Assembly (NCBI RefSeq): GCF_005771525.1
Contig: NZ_VAVZ01000007.1
Coordinates: 1-64,000 of the forward strand
Direction of reading: 5' to 3'
Source of the DNA: Nesterenkonia salmonea
Lineage (GTDB): Bacteria; Actinomycetota; Actinomycetes; Actinomycetales; Micrococcaceae
Length of the DNA stretch: 64,000 bases
Below the pieces are notes generated by a model. The model was given only the letters and a program-made list of their open reading frames with translations. It made no database searches and was not told the origin of the DNA. Shown here in pieces: positions 15,132-23,798 of this stretch. Every line of letters starts with the position of its first letter. The first letter of the stretch is position 1. A program made the translations under genes and the position numbers.

Positions 15132-17933
15132 GTGAGCGACGAGGGCAACAAACTACTGGTAATCGACGGACATTCCATGGCATTCCGGGCGTTCTACGCC
15201 CTGCCTACGGAGTCGTTCCGCACATCAACGGGGCAGTACACCAATGCGGTGCACGGTTTCACAAACATGCTGCTGAAGCTGATTCGCGAGGAAGCTCCGA
15301 CGCATATAGCCCTCGCCTTTGATCTCGACACACCGACGTTTCGGCATGAGTCATACGACGACTACAAGGGCGGACGCGACAAGACACCGGCAGAGTTCAC
15401 CGGCCAAATTGACCTCATCAAAGAGGTTGCCGCTGCTCTCAATATCCCCGCAGTCACAGTCGAACGCTATGAAGCTGACGATATCGTCGCCACCTATGTC
15501 ACCCGCGCCGAAGCGGCAGGCTGGCAGACGGTGATCGTTTCAGGTGATCGCGACGCACTTCAGCTAGTCACCGAGAACACACACTTGGACTACCCCACCA
15601 GTGGAGTCACCAAATCTGTTCGGCTTGACCCCGCTGGGGTTCAGGCCAAGTATCTGGTGCGCCCCGACCAGTACCGGGACCTGGCTGCCTTGGTAGGCGA
15701 GAGTGCCGACAACCTGCCCGGTGTGCCAAAAGTCGGACCTAAGACTGCCGCCAAATGGATCGGCGAGTACGGCTCCGCCCGCGGCATCATCGAACACGCT
15801 GACGACATCAAAGGCAAGGCCGGGGAGAACCTGCGCGCAGCGTTGGCCGATGTGGAGCGCAACCTTGAGCTGAACCGGCTGGTCACGGATCTGGAGCTTC
15901 CGGTGGCGCTGGAAGACTGCGTGCTGAGCACTCCTGACCGGGAGGCCGTTGAACCGCTGTTCGACGCTCTGCAGTTTAACCAGATCCGCGACCGTCTCTT
16001 CGACACGTTTGCCGCTCGTTTCCCCGACGCAGACCTGTCCCCAGAGCCAACCCAGAGCCTCCCTGAGGTTCGGGCCATCACCACTGCGGCCGATTTCACC
16101 ACGTTCATAGCACAGCACGGCGGCGCCTCCTTGGCCCTGGCACTGTGCCTGGACCGTTCAGGTGAGTCGCTTTCCACCAAGGCGAAGCGTGATGAGGCGG
16201 CCCGGGCAGCGGAAGTTTTGGCCCTCGTCGTCGCCCCGGCAGCCGATTCCCCGGAGACACCGGTTGTGGGGCTTGCGGTGTCGTTGACCGACGCCGATGC
16301 TGAGCTGGAAGCGTCACTGGCCGCTTGGCTCGCCGACTCCGATGCCCCAAAATTGGTCCACGACGTCAAGGACGCTGGCAAGCGCTTGGCTTGGCGCGGA
16401 CTAGAGCTTCGGGGCACCGTCGAAGACACGCTGCTCTCCGGATATCTGGTGCAGCCGGACCGAAGGAATTTCGCCTTCGCTGATCTCGTCACCCAGTATC
16501 TCGGGGAGTCGACTGAGCCGGCCGATTACATCGGCGGCGAGGATTTCGCCCCCCAGGGCGCCGACGGAGCCCAGCTTGACCTCTTCGATCAAGACGTCAT
16601 TCCAGGCGTCACGCAAGAAGACCTAGCACGGGCGGCCGTGCATGGAATGCTCCTGCATCCGCTGTCCTTCACACTGCACGCCGAGCTCACAGGGCGGAAG
16701 GCTGACAAGCTTCTGTACGAACTGGAGCTGCCCTTGGCAGAGATTCTGCTGCAGATGGAACTCACTGGAATCGCTGTGAGCCGAGAACGACTTGAGTCCC
16801 TTGACGCCGAGTTTGAGGCTTCCATCAACGAATCCGCCCAGGCGGCCTATGCGGTGGTGGGCCATGAAGTGAATCTCGGCTCCCCTAAACAGTTGCAGGC
16901 TGTGCTGTTCGAGGAACTGGAGCTACCCACCGCGGGGGTGAAGAAGAACAAGACGGGCTACTCCACCGATGTGGAAACCCTGCAGGACCTCCTGGCCAAG
17001 ACGCAGAACGACTTCTTGGTGCACCTGATGAACCATCGCGACGCGTCTAAACTTCGTCAGACGGTCACTGGGTTGATGGAGGCCGTCGGCGACGATGGGC
17101 GCATCCACACCACCTACGCCCAGACTGTGGCTGCCACAGGGCGGCTTTCCAGTCTGCACCCGAACCTGCAGAACATTCCGGTGCGCACTGAGTCCGGACG
17201 CAAGATCCGCGATGCGTTCGTTGTGGGGCAGGGCTACGACACTCTGGTCACTGCAGACTACTCACAGATCGAAATGCGAATCATGGCGCACCTCTCTGGT
17301 GACCAGGCGCTGATTGAGGCATTCCGGGCGGGAGAGGATCTGCACAACTTTGTGGGGGCCCGCGTGTTCGGCGTGGACACCGAGGAAGTCTCCGCCGAGC
17401 AGCGATCCAAGATCAAGGCGATGAGCTATGGGCTGGTCTATGGATTGAGCAGCTTCGGCTTATCCAAGCAGTTGGGTATCGGGGTCGATGAGGCCCGCGA
17501 ACTCATGAATGAATACTTCGAACGCTTCGGCGCCGTCCGTGACTATCTGCACGATGTAGTTGCCCAGGCAAAGAAAGACGGATTCACCTCGACCCTCTAT
17601 GGGCGTCGTCGCTATTTACCGGATTTGACCAGCGACAACCGGCAACTGCGGCAGATGGCAGAGCGGGCTGCGCTCAACGCGCCCATCCAGGGATCGGCGG
17701 CTGACATTATCAAACGCGCGATGATCGATGTCGAGGCCGGCCTGGCGGAGGCGAATCTCACCTCCCGGGTCCTGCTGCAGGTTCACGACGAACTCGTCCT
17801 GGAAGTCGCCCAGGGGGAGCGGGATCAGGTCGAAGCCCTCCTGATTGAAAGGATGGGGGCGGCTGCCGATCTTGATGTGCCACTGGATGTTCATGTGGGC
17901 GTGGGGGACTCCTGGCACAGTGCAGCGCACTAA
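15132..17933 (+). CDS. polA: DNA polymerase I
   Basis: A 933-residue family A polymerase that fills gaps and removes RNA primers. The N-terminal 5'-3' nuclease domain shows LLVIDGHSMAFRAFYA, YEADDIVATY and VSGDRDALQLV. The middle 3'-5' exonuclease-like domain (about residues 320-480) lacks the acidic DxE of motif Exo I, so proofreading is probably absent, as in Taq and other actinobacterial Pol I. The polymerase domain carries TGRLSSLHPNLQNIPVRT (motif 6), VTADYSQIEMRIMAHLSGD (motif A), RSKIKAMSYGLVYGLSSFGL (motif B) and LLQVHDELVLEV (motif C). It is probably monocistronic with a leaderless GTG start. Confidence 0.96.
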   Translation: MSDEGNKLLVIDGHSMAFRAFYALPTESFRTSTGQYTNAVHGFTNMLLKLIREEAPTHIALAFDLDTPTFRHESYDDYKGGRDKTPAEFTGQIDLIKEVAAALNIPAVTVERYEADDIVATYVTRAEAAGWQTVIVSGDRDALQLVTENTHLDYPTSGVTKSVRLDPAGVQAKYLVRPDQYRDLAALVGESADNLPGVPKVGPKTAAKWIGEYGSARGIIEHADDIKGKAGENLRAALADVERNLELNRLVTDLELPVALEDCVLSTPDREAVEPLFDALQFNQIRDRLFDTFAARFPDADLSPEPTQSLPEVRAITTAADFTTFIAQHGGASLALALCLDRSGESLSTKAKRDEAARAAEVLALVVAPAADSPETPVVGLAVSLTDADAELEASLAAWLADSDAPKLVHDVKDAGKRLAWRGLELRGTVEDTLLSGYLVQPDRRNFAFADLVTQYLGESTEPADYIGGEDFAPQGADGAQLDLFDQDVIPGVTQEDLARAAVHGMLLHPLSFTLHAELTGRKADKLLYELELPLAEILLQMELTGIAVSRERLESLDAEFEASINESAQAAYAVVGHEVNLGSPKQLQAVLFEELELPTAGVKKNKTGYSTDVETLQDLLAKTQNDFLVHLMNHRDASKLRQTVTGLMEAVGDDGRIHTTYAQTVAATGRLSSLHPNLQNIPVRTESGRKIRDAFVVGQGYDTLVTADYSQIEMRIMAHLSGDQALIEAFRAGEDLHNFVGARVFGVDTEEVSAEQRSKIKAMSYGLVYGLSSFGLSKQLGIGVDEARELMNEYFERFGAVRDYLHDVVAQAKKDGFTSTLYGRRRYLPDLTSDNRQLRQMAERAALNAPIQGSAADIIKRAMIDVEAGLAEANLTSRVLLQVHDELVLEVAQGERDQVEALLIERMGAAADLDVPLDVHVGVGDSWHSAAH

Positions 17934-17991
17934 TCCGGTGCACCGCACAGCTCACACCAGACAACCCGCATGTGCAGTACCGCACCTAAAC

Positions 17992-18010
17992 CCCAAGCGA
18001 TAGGCTTGGG
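17992..18010 (+). promoter_or_regulatory. Leaderless promoter -10 inside an inverted repeat, for the Eis-like gene
   Basis: A perfect 7-bp inverted repeat, CCCAAGC and GCTTGGG, with a 5-base spacer (17992-17998 and 18004-18010). The -10 hexamer TAGGCT (18001-18006) lies inside it, six bases before the GTG at 18013. If the transcript is leaderless the repeat is not transcribed as a hairpin, so it is a candidate DNA operator. Confidence 0.4.
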
Positions 18011-18012
18011 CG

Positions 18013-19398
18013 GTGACTTCAGAGTTTGCGCCCCAGATTCCCGCTGTCTCTTCGCTGGCCGAAGGATTGTCCAGCAGGACTTTCGAACCCGGAACTGACG
18101 AAGGCGGCAAGCCGGACGCAAGTACTGCTGCCTTTATTCGGACCGTCGAGTACGGGTTCTACGAACCCTGGTACAGCGATGAGCAGTTAGAACGGCTCCA
18201 TCCAGTGTTCAACGAAGACGCCCAGGAACTGACAGGCGTTTACGTAGACCGAGGTTTCGCTGCGCTGGAGCCCTGGGGTGGGGCCCTGGAGACGGTCGGA
18301 TTCGATCCGGATCATCCGGTGGGCACATTTGTTGACTATGACAAGACCATCAATGCCGGGGGAGCAGAGCCTCTGCCAGCCCGTCTGATTACCGGGGTGA
18401 CGGTCAACCCGAGCTTCCGGCGCCGAGGCATTCTGAAGCACATGATGACCAACCGACTCGCCAGCGCCGTCGAGGACGGCATGGCCCTGGCTGCCCTGAC
18501 GGTATCCGAGGGCGGAATCTACGGCAGGTTCGGATTCGGGGCCGCGACCAGGCTCCGGGGTCTGCAGATCAACGCCTCCGCCGCAGGGGATGGTTTCGCG
18601 TTGACCACGCCCCCGGTCGGGAAGGCACTCACCGTAGACCCCTCCAAAACCAAGGATGTCCTCAAAGACGTCTTCGCCCAGTTCCATGCGAATACCCGTG
18701 GGTCGGTAGGCCGGCAGTCCACGTACTGGGAAACTGGCACTGCCCGGTGGGACCCCGAGAACATCACCAGCTGGGATCGCAAAGCACGGGCTGCCGTGCA
18801 TGTCCGCGACGACGGAAGTATCGGCGGCTATGTGGTCTTCACCTACGCAGGCTGGGACTCCGAGCCCTCCACTATGCGCATCCGCGATCTGATCGCCGTT
18901 GACGCCACCAGCCGGATCGAACTGCTGCGGCACTTGGCAGGTATGGACCTTGTGGACCGCATCGTGACACCCAACGGCTCACCAGTGTCCGATCCGCTAC
19001 AGCACGCCCTGGTCAACCCCCGGGCGGTGAAAACCACGAGCCTCGGTGACGTTCTCTGGATTCGTGTGCTCAACCCGGTGGCGGCACTGGAAGCACGCGC
19101 GTGGAACGCTGATGGTGAGTTCAGCCTGACCATCAGCGACTCACTGGGGATCGCTGATGGAGTCTTCACAGTCTCCATCTCCGGTGGCGTCGCTCAGGTC
19201 ACCAGCACAGAGAGCGCGACCGCTCCACAACATTTCTGGCTGGATGTTGCGGCACTGGGGTCGCTCTACCTCGGTGACGTCTCCGTGCTGACCCTGCGTG
19301 ATGCCGGCCGGATCACCGCGGAGGATGAGGCCGACTGGGCTGCATTCTCTTCCACTGTGGATCTTCCGACTGCTCCGCACTGTGCCACGCACTTCTAG
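18013..19398 (+). CDS. Eis-type GNAT N-acetyltransferase
   Basis: A 461-residue cytoplasmic acetyl-CoA-dependent acetyltransferase of the Eis family. The N-terminal GNAT domain has the acetyl-CoA pyrophosphate loop in VNPSFRRRGILKHMM (near residue 135) and GIYGRFGFG. A second GNAT-like domain follows, then an SCP2-like C-terminal domain. The protein ends in a Phe after PHCATH. In Mycobacterium tuberculosis Eis the C-terminal Phe carboxylate is the catalytic base, so its conservation suggests an active enzyme. Eis acetylates aminoglycoside amines and some protein lysines; the natural substrate here is unknown. The GTG start is supported by the -10 six bases upstream, with no ribosome-binding site. 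Confidence 0.88.
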   Translation: MTSEFAPQIPAVSSLAEGLSSRTFEPGTDEGGKPDASTAAFIRTVEYGFYEPWYSDEQLERLHPVFNEDAQELTGVYVDRGFAALEPWGGALETVGFDPDHPVGTFVDYDKTINAGGAEPLPARLITGVTVNPSFRRRGILKHMMTNRLASAVEDGMALAALTVSEGGIYGRFGFGAATRLRGLQINASAAGDGFALTTPPVGKALTVDPSKTKDVLKDVFAQFHANTRGSVGRQSTYWETGTARWDPENITSWDRKARAAVHVRDDGSIGGYVVFTYAGWDSEPSTMRIRDLIAVDATSRIELLRHLAGMDLVDRIVTPNGSPVSDPLQHALVNPRAVKTTSLGDVLWIRVLNPVAALEARAWNADGEFSLTISDSLGIADGVFTVSISGGVAQVTSTESATAPQHFWLDVAALGSLYLGDVSVLTLRDAGRITAEDEADWAAFSSTVDLPTAPHCATHF

Positions 19399-19459
19399 GT
19401 GCGTCTGCCTACGGCGTTGACCAGGCGAGGAGGCGTCGGGCGTCATACAAGACGCGCGG

Positions 19460-19487
19460 TTGTGCCAGGTTGTTGCGGGAGTATAGA
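19460..19487 (+). promoter_or_regulatory. Probable rpsA promoter
   Basis: TTGTGC (19460-19465), a 16-base spacer, then TATAGA (19482-19487). It would start a leader of about 165 bases before the rpsA ATG. Confidence 0.4.
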
Positions 19488-19538
19488 CTAAACGGGCGCG
19501 TTCTGCGCACAGAGTCGTGTCTGACTTCTGACAGATCC

Positions 19539-19576
19539 CGCTCGAGAATCATACGAGTTTTGTATGGCTCCGAGCG
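19539..19576 (+). promoter_or_regulatory. Stem-loop in the rpsA leader
   Basis: Outer stem CGCTCG / CGAGCG (19539-19544, 19571-19576) and inner stem CATAC / GTATG around a GAGTTTT loop. It lies in the untranslated leader about 80 bases before the ATG. S1 synthesis is autoregulated in E. coli through its leader, but no link to this hairpin is known. Confidence 0.35.
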
Positions 19577-19658
19577 CCCTGCAATTGTCCGCCGATCAGT
19601 GCCAGATAAGAACAGTGCACTGACCCAATCACACAATCCCCATAGGAACACCTACTAC

Positions 19659-21164
19659 ATGACCACCACTGCAACCGCCCCCGGTGCCCCCCAGGTCGCC
19701 ATCAACGACATCGGAACTGAAGAAGAGTTCCTGGCTGCCGTCGATGCGACGATGAAGTACTTCGACGACGGAGACTTGGTAGAAGGCACAATCGTCAAGG
19801 TCGACCGTGACGAGGTCCTGCTGGACATCGGGTACAAGACTGAAGGCGTCATTCCTTCCCGCGAACTGTCGATCAAGCATGATGTGAACCCCGACCAGGT
19901 CGTGGCCGTCGGCGATCAGATCGAAGCTCTCGTGCTCCAGAAGGAGGACAAGGAAGGCCGTCTGGTTCTCTCCAAGAAGCGTGCTCAGTACGAGCGTGCT
20001 TGGGGCGACATTGAGCGCATCAAGGACGAGGACGGCGTTGTCACCGGCACAGTCATTGAGGTGGTCAAGGGTGGTCTGATTCTGGATATCGGTCTGCGCG
20101 GCTTCCTCCCGGCCTCCCTGGTGGAGATGCGCCGTGTCCGCGACCTGGCCCCTTATATCGGCCAGGAGCTTGAGGCGAAGATCATCGAGCTGGACAAGAA
20201 CCGCAACAACGTGGTCCTGTCCCGCCGTGCATGGCTGGAGCAGACTCAGTCCGAGGTGCGCTCCACCTTCCTGAACAAGCTCGAGCGCGGTCAGGTGCGC
20301 ACCGGCGTCGTTTCCTCCATCGTCAACTTCGGCGCATTCGTCGATCTGGGCGGTGTGGACGGGCTGGTCCACGTTTCCGAGCTCTCCTGGAAGCACATCG
20401 ATCACCCGCAGGAAGTCGTCTCAGTCGGCGACGAGGTCACTGTAGAGGTTCTCGAGGTGGATATGGACCGCGAGCGTGTCTCACTTTCCTTGAAGGCCAC
20501 CCAGGAAGACCCATGGCAGACCTTCGCTCGCACCCACGCTCTGGGCCAGATTGTCCCAGGCAAGGTCACCAAGCTGGTGCCCTTCGGTGCGTTCGTCCGC
20601 GTCGAAGACGGCATCGAAGGCTTGGTGCACATCTCCGAGCTGGCCGTGCGCCACGTGGATCTGGCCGAGCAGGTTGTCTCCGTCAACGATGATGTCTTCG
20701 TCAAGGTTATTGACATTGACCTCGAGCGCCGTCGGATCAGCCTGTCGCTGAAGCAGGCCAATGAGGGCGTGGAGCCAGAAGCCGAAGACTTCGATCCCGC
20801 TCTCTACGGTATGGACGCAGAGTACGACGACGAGGGCAACTACAAGTACCCCGAGGGCTTCGACCCAGAGACCAACGAGTGGATGGAAGGCTACGAAGAG
20901 CAGCGCGCCGCGTGGGAAGCTCAGTACGCCATCGCTCAGGAACGCTGGGAGAGCCACAAGGACCAGGTGCGCAAGGCCATCGAGGCCGACGCCGAGGCAG
21001 CAGCCGAGGCCTCGATGTCCTCGACATCGTCGAGCAGCCCACGGAAGTCCCCCGAGCCGGCTCCGTCGAACTACTCCTCGGCACAGCCTGAAACTGAAGA
21101 TGCCGGAACTCTGGCATCCGATGAGGCTCTCGCAGCTCTGCGGGAGAAGCTCACCGGAAAGTAG
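19659..21164 (+). CDS. rpsA: 30S ribosomal protein S1
   Basis: A 501-residue protein with four S1 (OB-fold) RNA-binding domains, which brings mRNA to the 30S subunit. The repeats start near GDLVEGTIVKVDRDEVLLDI, GVVTGTVIEVVKGGLILDIG, GQVRTGVVSSIVNFGAFVDL and GQIVPGKVTKLVPFGAFVRV. Each has the GFVH / GLVHISEL type strand. A long acidic, low-complexity C-terminal tail follows (EEQRAAWEAQ onward, then a Ser/Pro/Glu-rich end). The ATG at 19659 has AGGA twelve bases upstream. Upstream in-frame codons would code an implausible N-terminus. The many leaderless starts around here are a reminder that S1 dependence varies between genes in this organism. Confidence 0.96.
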   Translation: MTTTATAPGAPQVAINDIGTEEEFLAAVDATMKYFDDGDLVEGTIVKVDRDEVLLDIGYKTEGVIPSRELSIKHDVNPDQVVAVGDQIEALVLQKEDKEGRLVLSKKRAQYERAWGDIERIKDEDGVVTGTVIEVVKGGLILDIGLRGFLPASLVEMRRVRDLAPYIGQELEAKIIELDKNRNNVVLSRRAWLEQTQSEVRSTFLNKLERGQVRTGVVSSIVNFGAFVDLGGVDGLVHVSELSWKHIDHPQEVVSVGDEVTVEVLEVDMDRERVSLSLKATQEDPWQTFARTHALGQIVPGKVTKLVPFGAFVRVEDGIEGLVHISELAVRHVDLAEQVVSVNDDVFVKVIDIDLERRRISLSLKQANEGVEPEAEDFDPALYGMDAEYDDEGNYKYPEGFDPETNEWMEGYEEQRAAWEAQYAIAQERWESHKDQVRKAIEADAEAAAEASMSSTSSSSPRKSPEPAPSNYSSAQPETEDAGTLASDEALAALREKLTGK

Positions 21165-21188
21165 TCAATAGCTGAACGCTAGCTGAAC

Positions 21189-21224
21189 AAAGGCCGCTCA
21201 ATCCCTCGGGATCGAGCGGCCTTT
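21189..21224 (+). terminator. Rho-independent terminator after rpsA
   Basis: A perfect 11-bp stem AAAGGCCGCTC / GAGCGGCCTTT with an inner AATCCC / GGGATC extension, followed by TTGTTG. It sits 25 bases after the rpsA stop. Confidence 0.8.
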
Positions 21225-21306
21225 GTTGCGTTTAGGAGCAAATCCTGCTTACGGTAGGGCACCGTCCAGGGCCTACTCAGGCCTGTGCTCAACGTGAGAG
21301 GAACAC

Positions 21307-23100
21307 ATGCTCGAGAAGGTCCACGACCTGTTTAGGCTCCGGACAAGTCCCGTTATATTCTTCATTTCGGCGGCCATCATCACGGTTTTCGTGATTGTCA
21401 CGCTCGCTATCCCCGAGGAAATGGGGAACTTCTGGGGTACCGGTTCCGGCTGGCTCTATGAGAATCTCGGCTGGTTCTACGTCTCCGGCGTCACAATTTT
21501 CCTGATCTTCCTGCTCTGGATGGCTGTCGGGCGCTTCGGTCTCATGCGTCTGGGAGACGACCACGAGCGTCCCGAACACAGCGATATCTCTTGGTTCGGC
21601 ATGCTCTTCGCCGCAGGTATCGGCACGATCCTCATGTTCTGGGCCGTCGCCGAACCTGCATACCACTTCGACACTCCACCGCGAGGGGAGCAGCTCGGCA
21701 TTGAAGGGGGCACCGAAGAAGCAGCGCGTGAGGCAATGGGCTTCACCCTGTACCACTTCGGACTGCACACCTGGACCATCTTCACGTTGCCGGGGCTTGC
21801 ATTCGCCTACTTCATTTACAAGCGCAAACTGCCACCGCGTGTGTCCTCGCTCTTCCAGCCGCTTCTCGGGGAACGCATTCACGGCCCTATCGGTAAAGCC
21901 ATTGACGTCTTCGCCATTGTCGGGACCATCTTCGGCGTGGCCGTGTCCATCGGCCTTGGAACACTTCAGATTCACGCCGGTTTGGCCCAGCTAGTAGGGC
22001 TGCCGGATGTCTGGTGGGCGTTCATCGTCATCATCGCCGTGGTCACGCTAGTGGCCACCGTGTCCTCCGTTCTGGGTGTTGAGAAAGGCATTAAGCGGCT
22101 GTCCAACTTCAATATCTGGACAGCCATTCTGCTGCTTGGCTTCATTCTGGTGACAGGTCCCACTGTGTATCTGCTTCGGGGCATGTTCGAATGGACCGGC
22201 GTTTACCTCGGAATGCTGCCCGAGGTTGCCTGGTGGAATGACACGATGTCGGACACAGGTTGGCAGGAGACCTGGACCATCTTCTACTGGGCGTGGACCA
22301 TCGCCTGGGCGCCGTTCGTCGGCATCTTCATCGCCCGAATCTCGCGGGGCCGCACCGTCCGCCAGTTCGTCACTGGAGTGCTGGGACTGCCCACACTGTT
22401 CACCATCATTTGGTTCGGCGTGTGGGGCACAGGAGTATTCGATATTGAGCTCAATGGTGAAGGAGGGCTTGTTGACTCCGTCGTAGAGGACGGCGTCGAA
22501 ACAGCTCTGTTCAGTTTCCTCGCAGAGTTCCCGCTGGCCACCCTCACCTCGGCGATCGCCATCATGCTCGTAGGTATCTTCTTCATCACCTCTATGGACT
22601 CCTGTTCTCTGGTGCTGGACGATATGTGCAACGGCTTCGAGGGCAAGGCTCCGCTGCACCAGCGGGCGTTCTGGACCATCGCCATCGGCACGATTGCCGC
22701 GATTCTGCTCACTGCTACAGGTGAGGGAGGACTGGAGGCGCTGCAGAACGTCGCGCTTGTCTTCGGTTTGCCGTTCTTCATCCTCGGGTACTTCATCATG
22801 TTCAACCTCTCCCGAGCGATGCGTGAGGACGCCGGCGAAATCAAGCATCTGCGCACGCGCCGCTGGCTGCAGACCCTGCCGCCTGAGGAGTTCGAGCGCC
22901 GCATGGAGGAAAACGACGACAGTCTGGCGCATTCGGTGGTCGCACCTGACTATGCAGAGGGCACTCAGCCGGAGACTGCGCCCGAAGTGGAACATGCTGA
23001 GCAGCCCCCGGTCGTCACCGAGTACCGGATCCGGACCGGAGAGAACCCGGTCGTGGACCCCGCCGCGCCTGACGCCGGCGATGTCCCGCCCGGCCGCTGA
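21307..23100 (+). CDS. BCCT-family osmolyte transporter (glycine betaine/choline type)
   Basis: A 597-residue sodium-coupled transporter of the betaine/carnitine/choline family, expected to have 12 membrane helices and import compatible solutes under osmotic stress. It shows FGMLFAAGIGTILMFWAVAE (the Gly-rich helix of the substrate site) and WTIFYWAWTIAWAPFVGIF followed by ARISRGRTVRQF, the BCCT signature. The usual WWxxW at the second part of this motif reads WTIAW here, a small departure. A long hydrophilic C-terminal tail (about 90 residues, rich in Glu and Pro) resembles the osmosensing tail of BetP. The ATG has GAGAGG upstream. Substrate choice among betaine, choline and ectoine cannot be settled from sequence. 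Confidence 0.92.
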   Translation: MLEKVHDLFRLRTSPVIFFISAAIITVFVIVTLAIPEEMGNFWGTGSGWLYENLGWFYVSGVTIFLIFLLWMAVGRFGLMRLGDDHERPEHSDISWFGMLFAAGIGTILMFWAVAEPAYHFDTPPRGEQLGIEGGTEEAAREAMGFTLYHFGLHTWTIFTLPGLAFAYFIYKRKLPPRVSSLFQPLLGERIHGPIGKAIDVFAIVGTIFGVAVSIGLGTLQIHAGLAQLVGLPDVWWAFIVIIAVVTLVATVSSVLGVEKGIKRLSNFNIWTAILLLGFILVTGPTVYLLRGMFEWTGVYLGMLPEVAWWNDTMSDTGWQETWTIFYWAWTIAWAPFVGIFIARISRGRTVRQFVTGVLGLPTLFTIIWFGVWGTGVFDIELNGEGGLVDSVVEDGVETALFSFLAEFPLATLTSAIAIMLVGIFFITSMDSCSLVLDDMCNGFEGKAPLHQRAFWTIAIGTIAAILLTATGEGGLEALQNVALVFGLPFFILGYFIMFNLSRAMREDAGEIKHLRTRRWLQTLPPEEFERRMEENDDSLAHSVVAPDYAEGTQPETAPEVEHAEQPPVVTEYRIRTGENPVVDPAAPDAGDVPPGR

Positions 23101-23115
23101 CCTGGCACTCACATA

Positions 23116-23155
23116 GTGATCCCGTCCTGCCAGAGTCATGGCGGGACGGGATCAC
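23116..23155 (+). terminator. Rho-independent terminator after the BCCT gene
   Basis: Long stem GTGATCCCGTCCTGCC / GGCGGGACGGGATCAC around AGAGTCAT, followed by GCTTTA. The coaE -10 hexamer begins five bases past the stem. Confidence 0.8.
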
Positions 23156-23159
23156 GCTT

Positions 23160-23165
23160 TACAGT
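23160..23165 (+). promoter_or_regulatory. -10 element of leaderless coaE promoter
   Basis: TACAGT, six bases, then the ATG at 23172. GGAG in the spacer is too close to the ATG for a normal ribosome-binding site. Confidence 0.45.
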
Positions 23166-23171
23166 GGAGCC

Positions 23172-23777
23172 ATGTCCAGAATTCTTCATGTAGGGCTCAC
23201 TGGCGGAATCGCCTCCGGAAAATCCGCAGTCTCCCAGCGTCTCGCCGAGCATGGTGCCATCATCATTGATGCAGACCAGCTCGCGCGAGAAGTCGTCGAG
23301 GTCGGAACGGAAGGCCTGGCCGAGGTTATCGCTGAATTCGGGCAAGATGTTGTCGGTGAGGACAGCTCCCTTGATCGAACCGCCCTGGGTAACGTAATTT
23401 TCGACGACGACGACGCCCGAGGTCGGCTCAACGCGATCATTCACCCAAGGGTCCGCGAAGCTGCAGCTCGGCTTCGAGACGCCGCCCCAGAGGGGTCAGT
23501 GGTGGTTGAGGATATTCCTCTCTTGGTGGAGACCGGCCAGCAGGACCGGTTCGACGTCCTGGTCGTCGTAGAGGCTCCTGAGGAGGAGCGGCTCCGCAGA
23601 ATGGGGGAGGAGCGCGGGATGGACCGCAGCGAAGCCGAGTCACGGATGAGTGCGCAGACTACGGACCGTGAGCGAGCAGCCGCTGCGGACGTGGTGTTGG
23701 ACAACTCAGGAACGCTGGAGGAACTCCACGCGCAGACCGATCGGCTCTGGACTGAGCTTCGAACACAGATTCGATGA
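23172..23777 (+). CDS. coaE: Dephospho-CoA kinase
   Basis: A 201-residue P-loop kinase that phosphorylates dephospho-CoA, the last step of coenzyme A synthesis. It has the Walker A GLTGGIASGKSAVS at residues 8-21, DADQLAREVVE near residue 35 with the base-contacting residues, the FDDDDARGRLNAIIHPRVRE lid region, and EDIPLLVETGQQ. A conserved SQTTD-like MSAQTTDRERAAAADVVLDN segment closes the fold. Its 3' end contains the uvrB SOS box. coaE-uvrB adjacency is common in actinobacteria. Confidence 0.94.
   Translation: MSRILHVGLTGGIASGKSAVSQRLAEHGAIIIDADQLAREVVEVGTEGLAEVIAEFGQDVVGEDSSLDRTALGNVIFDDDDARGRLNAIIHPRVREAAARLRDAAPEGSVVVEDIPLLVETGQQDRFDVLVVVEAPEEERLRRMGEERGMDRSEAESRMSAQTTDRERAAAADVVLDNSGTLEELHAQTDRLWTELRTQIR
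23759..23774 (+). promoter_or_regulatory. LexA (SOS) box upstream of uvrB
   Basis: TCGAACACAGATTCGA matches the actinobacterial SOS consensus TCGAACNNNNGTTCGA at all fixed positions but one (A for G at position 11). It ends 24 bases before the uvrB ATG, so it covers the -35 region of the leaderless promoter whose -10 is at 23786-23791. It lies inside the end of coaE. Confidence 0.75.
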
Positions 23778-23785
23778 AGAAGGCG

Positions 23786-23791
23786 TAGACT
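23786..23791 (+). promoter_or_regulatory. -10 element of leaderless uvrB promoter
   Basis: TAGACT, seven bases, then the ATG at 23799. No ribosome-binding site is seen. The SOS box sits just upstream. Confidence 0.5.
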
Positions 23792-23798
23792 ACTGCTC

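Noticed and set aside
15106-15183. Longer thioesterase start overlapping polA
   Set aside because: The extra residues are unlike hotdog proteins and would overlap the polA start. The TAAACT -10 fits the ATG at 15090.
15641-16492. Minus-strand open frame of 283 codons opposite polA
   Set aside because: Ser/Arg/Ala-rich shadow of the polymerase gene with no recognisable domain.
16100-16580. Functional proofreading domain in DNA polymerase I
   Set aside because: The 3'-5' exonuclease fold region is present, but the acidic metal ligands of Exo motif I are not visible.
18187-18933. Minus-strand open frame of 248 codons opposite the Eis-like gene
   Set aside because: No motifs, no ribosome-binding site, and complete overlap with a well-supported gene.
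19629-20405. Minus-strand open frame of 258 codons opposite rpsA
   Set aside because: Its composition (Asp, Leu, Val) mirrors the S1 repeats on the plus strand. It has no independent support.
22048-23139. Long minus-strand open frame of 363 codons opposite the BCCT gene
   Set aside because: The plus strand codes a clear BCCT transporter over the same bases. The minus frame has no family motifs and an odd composition, typical of a GC-rich shadow.
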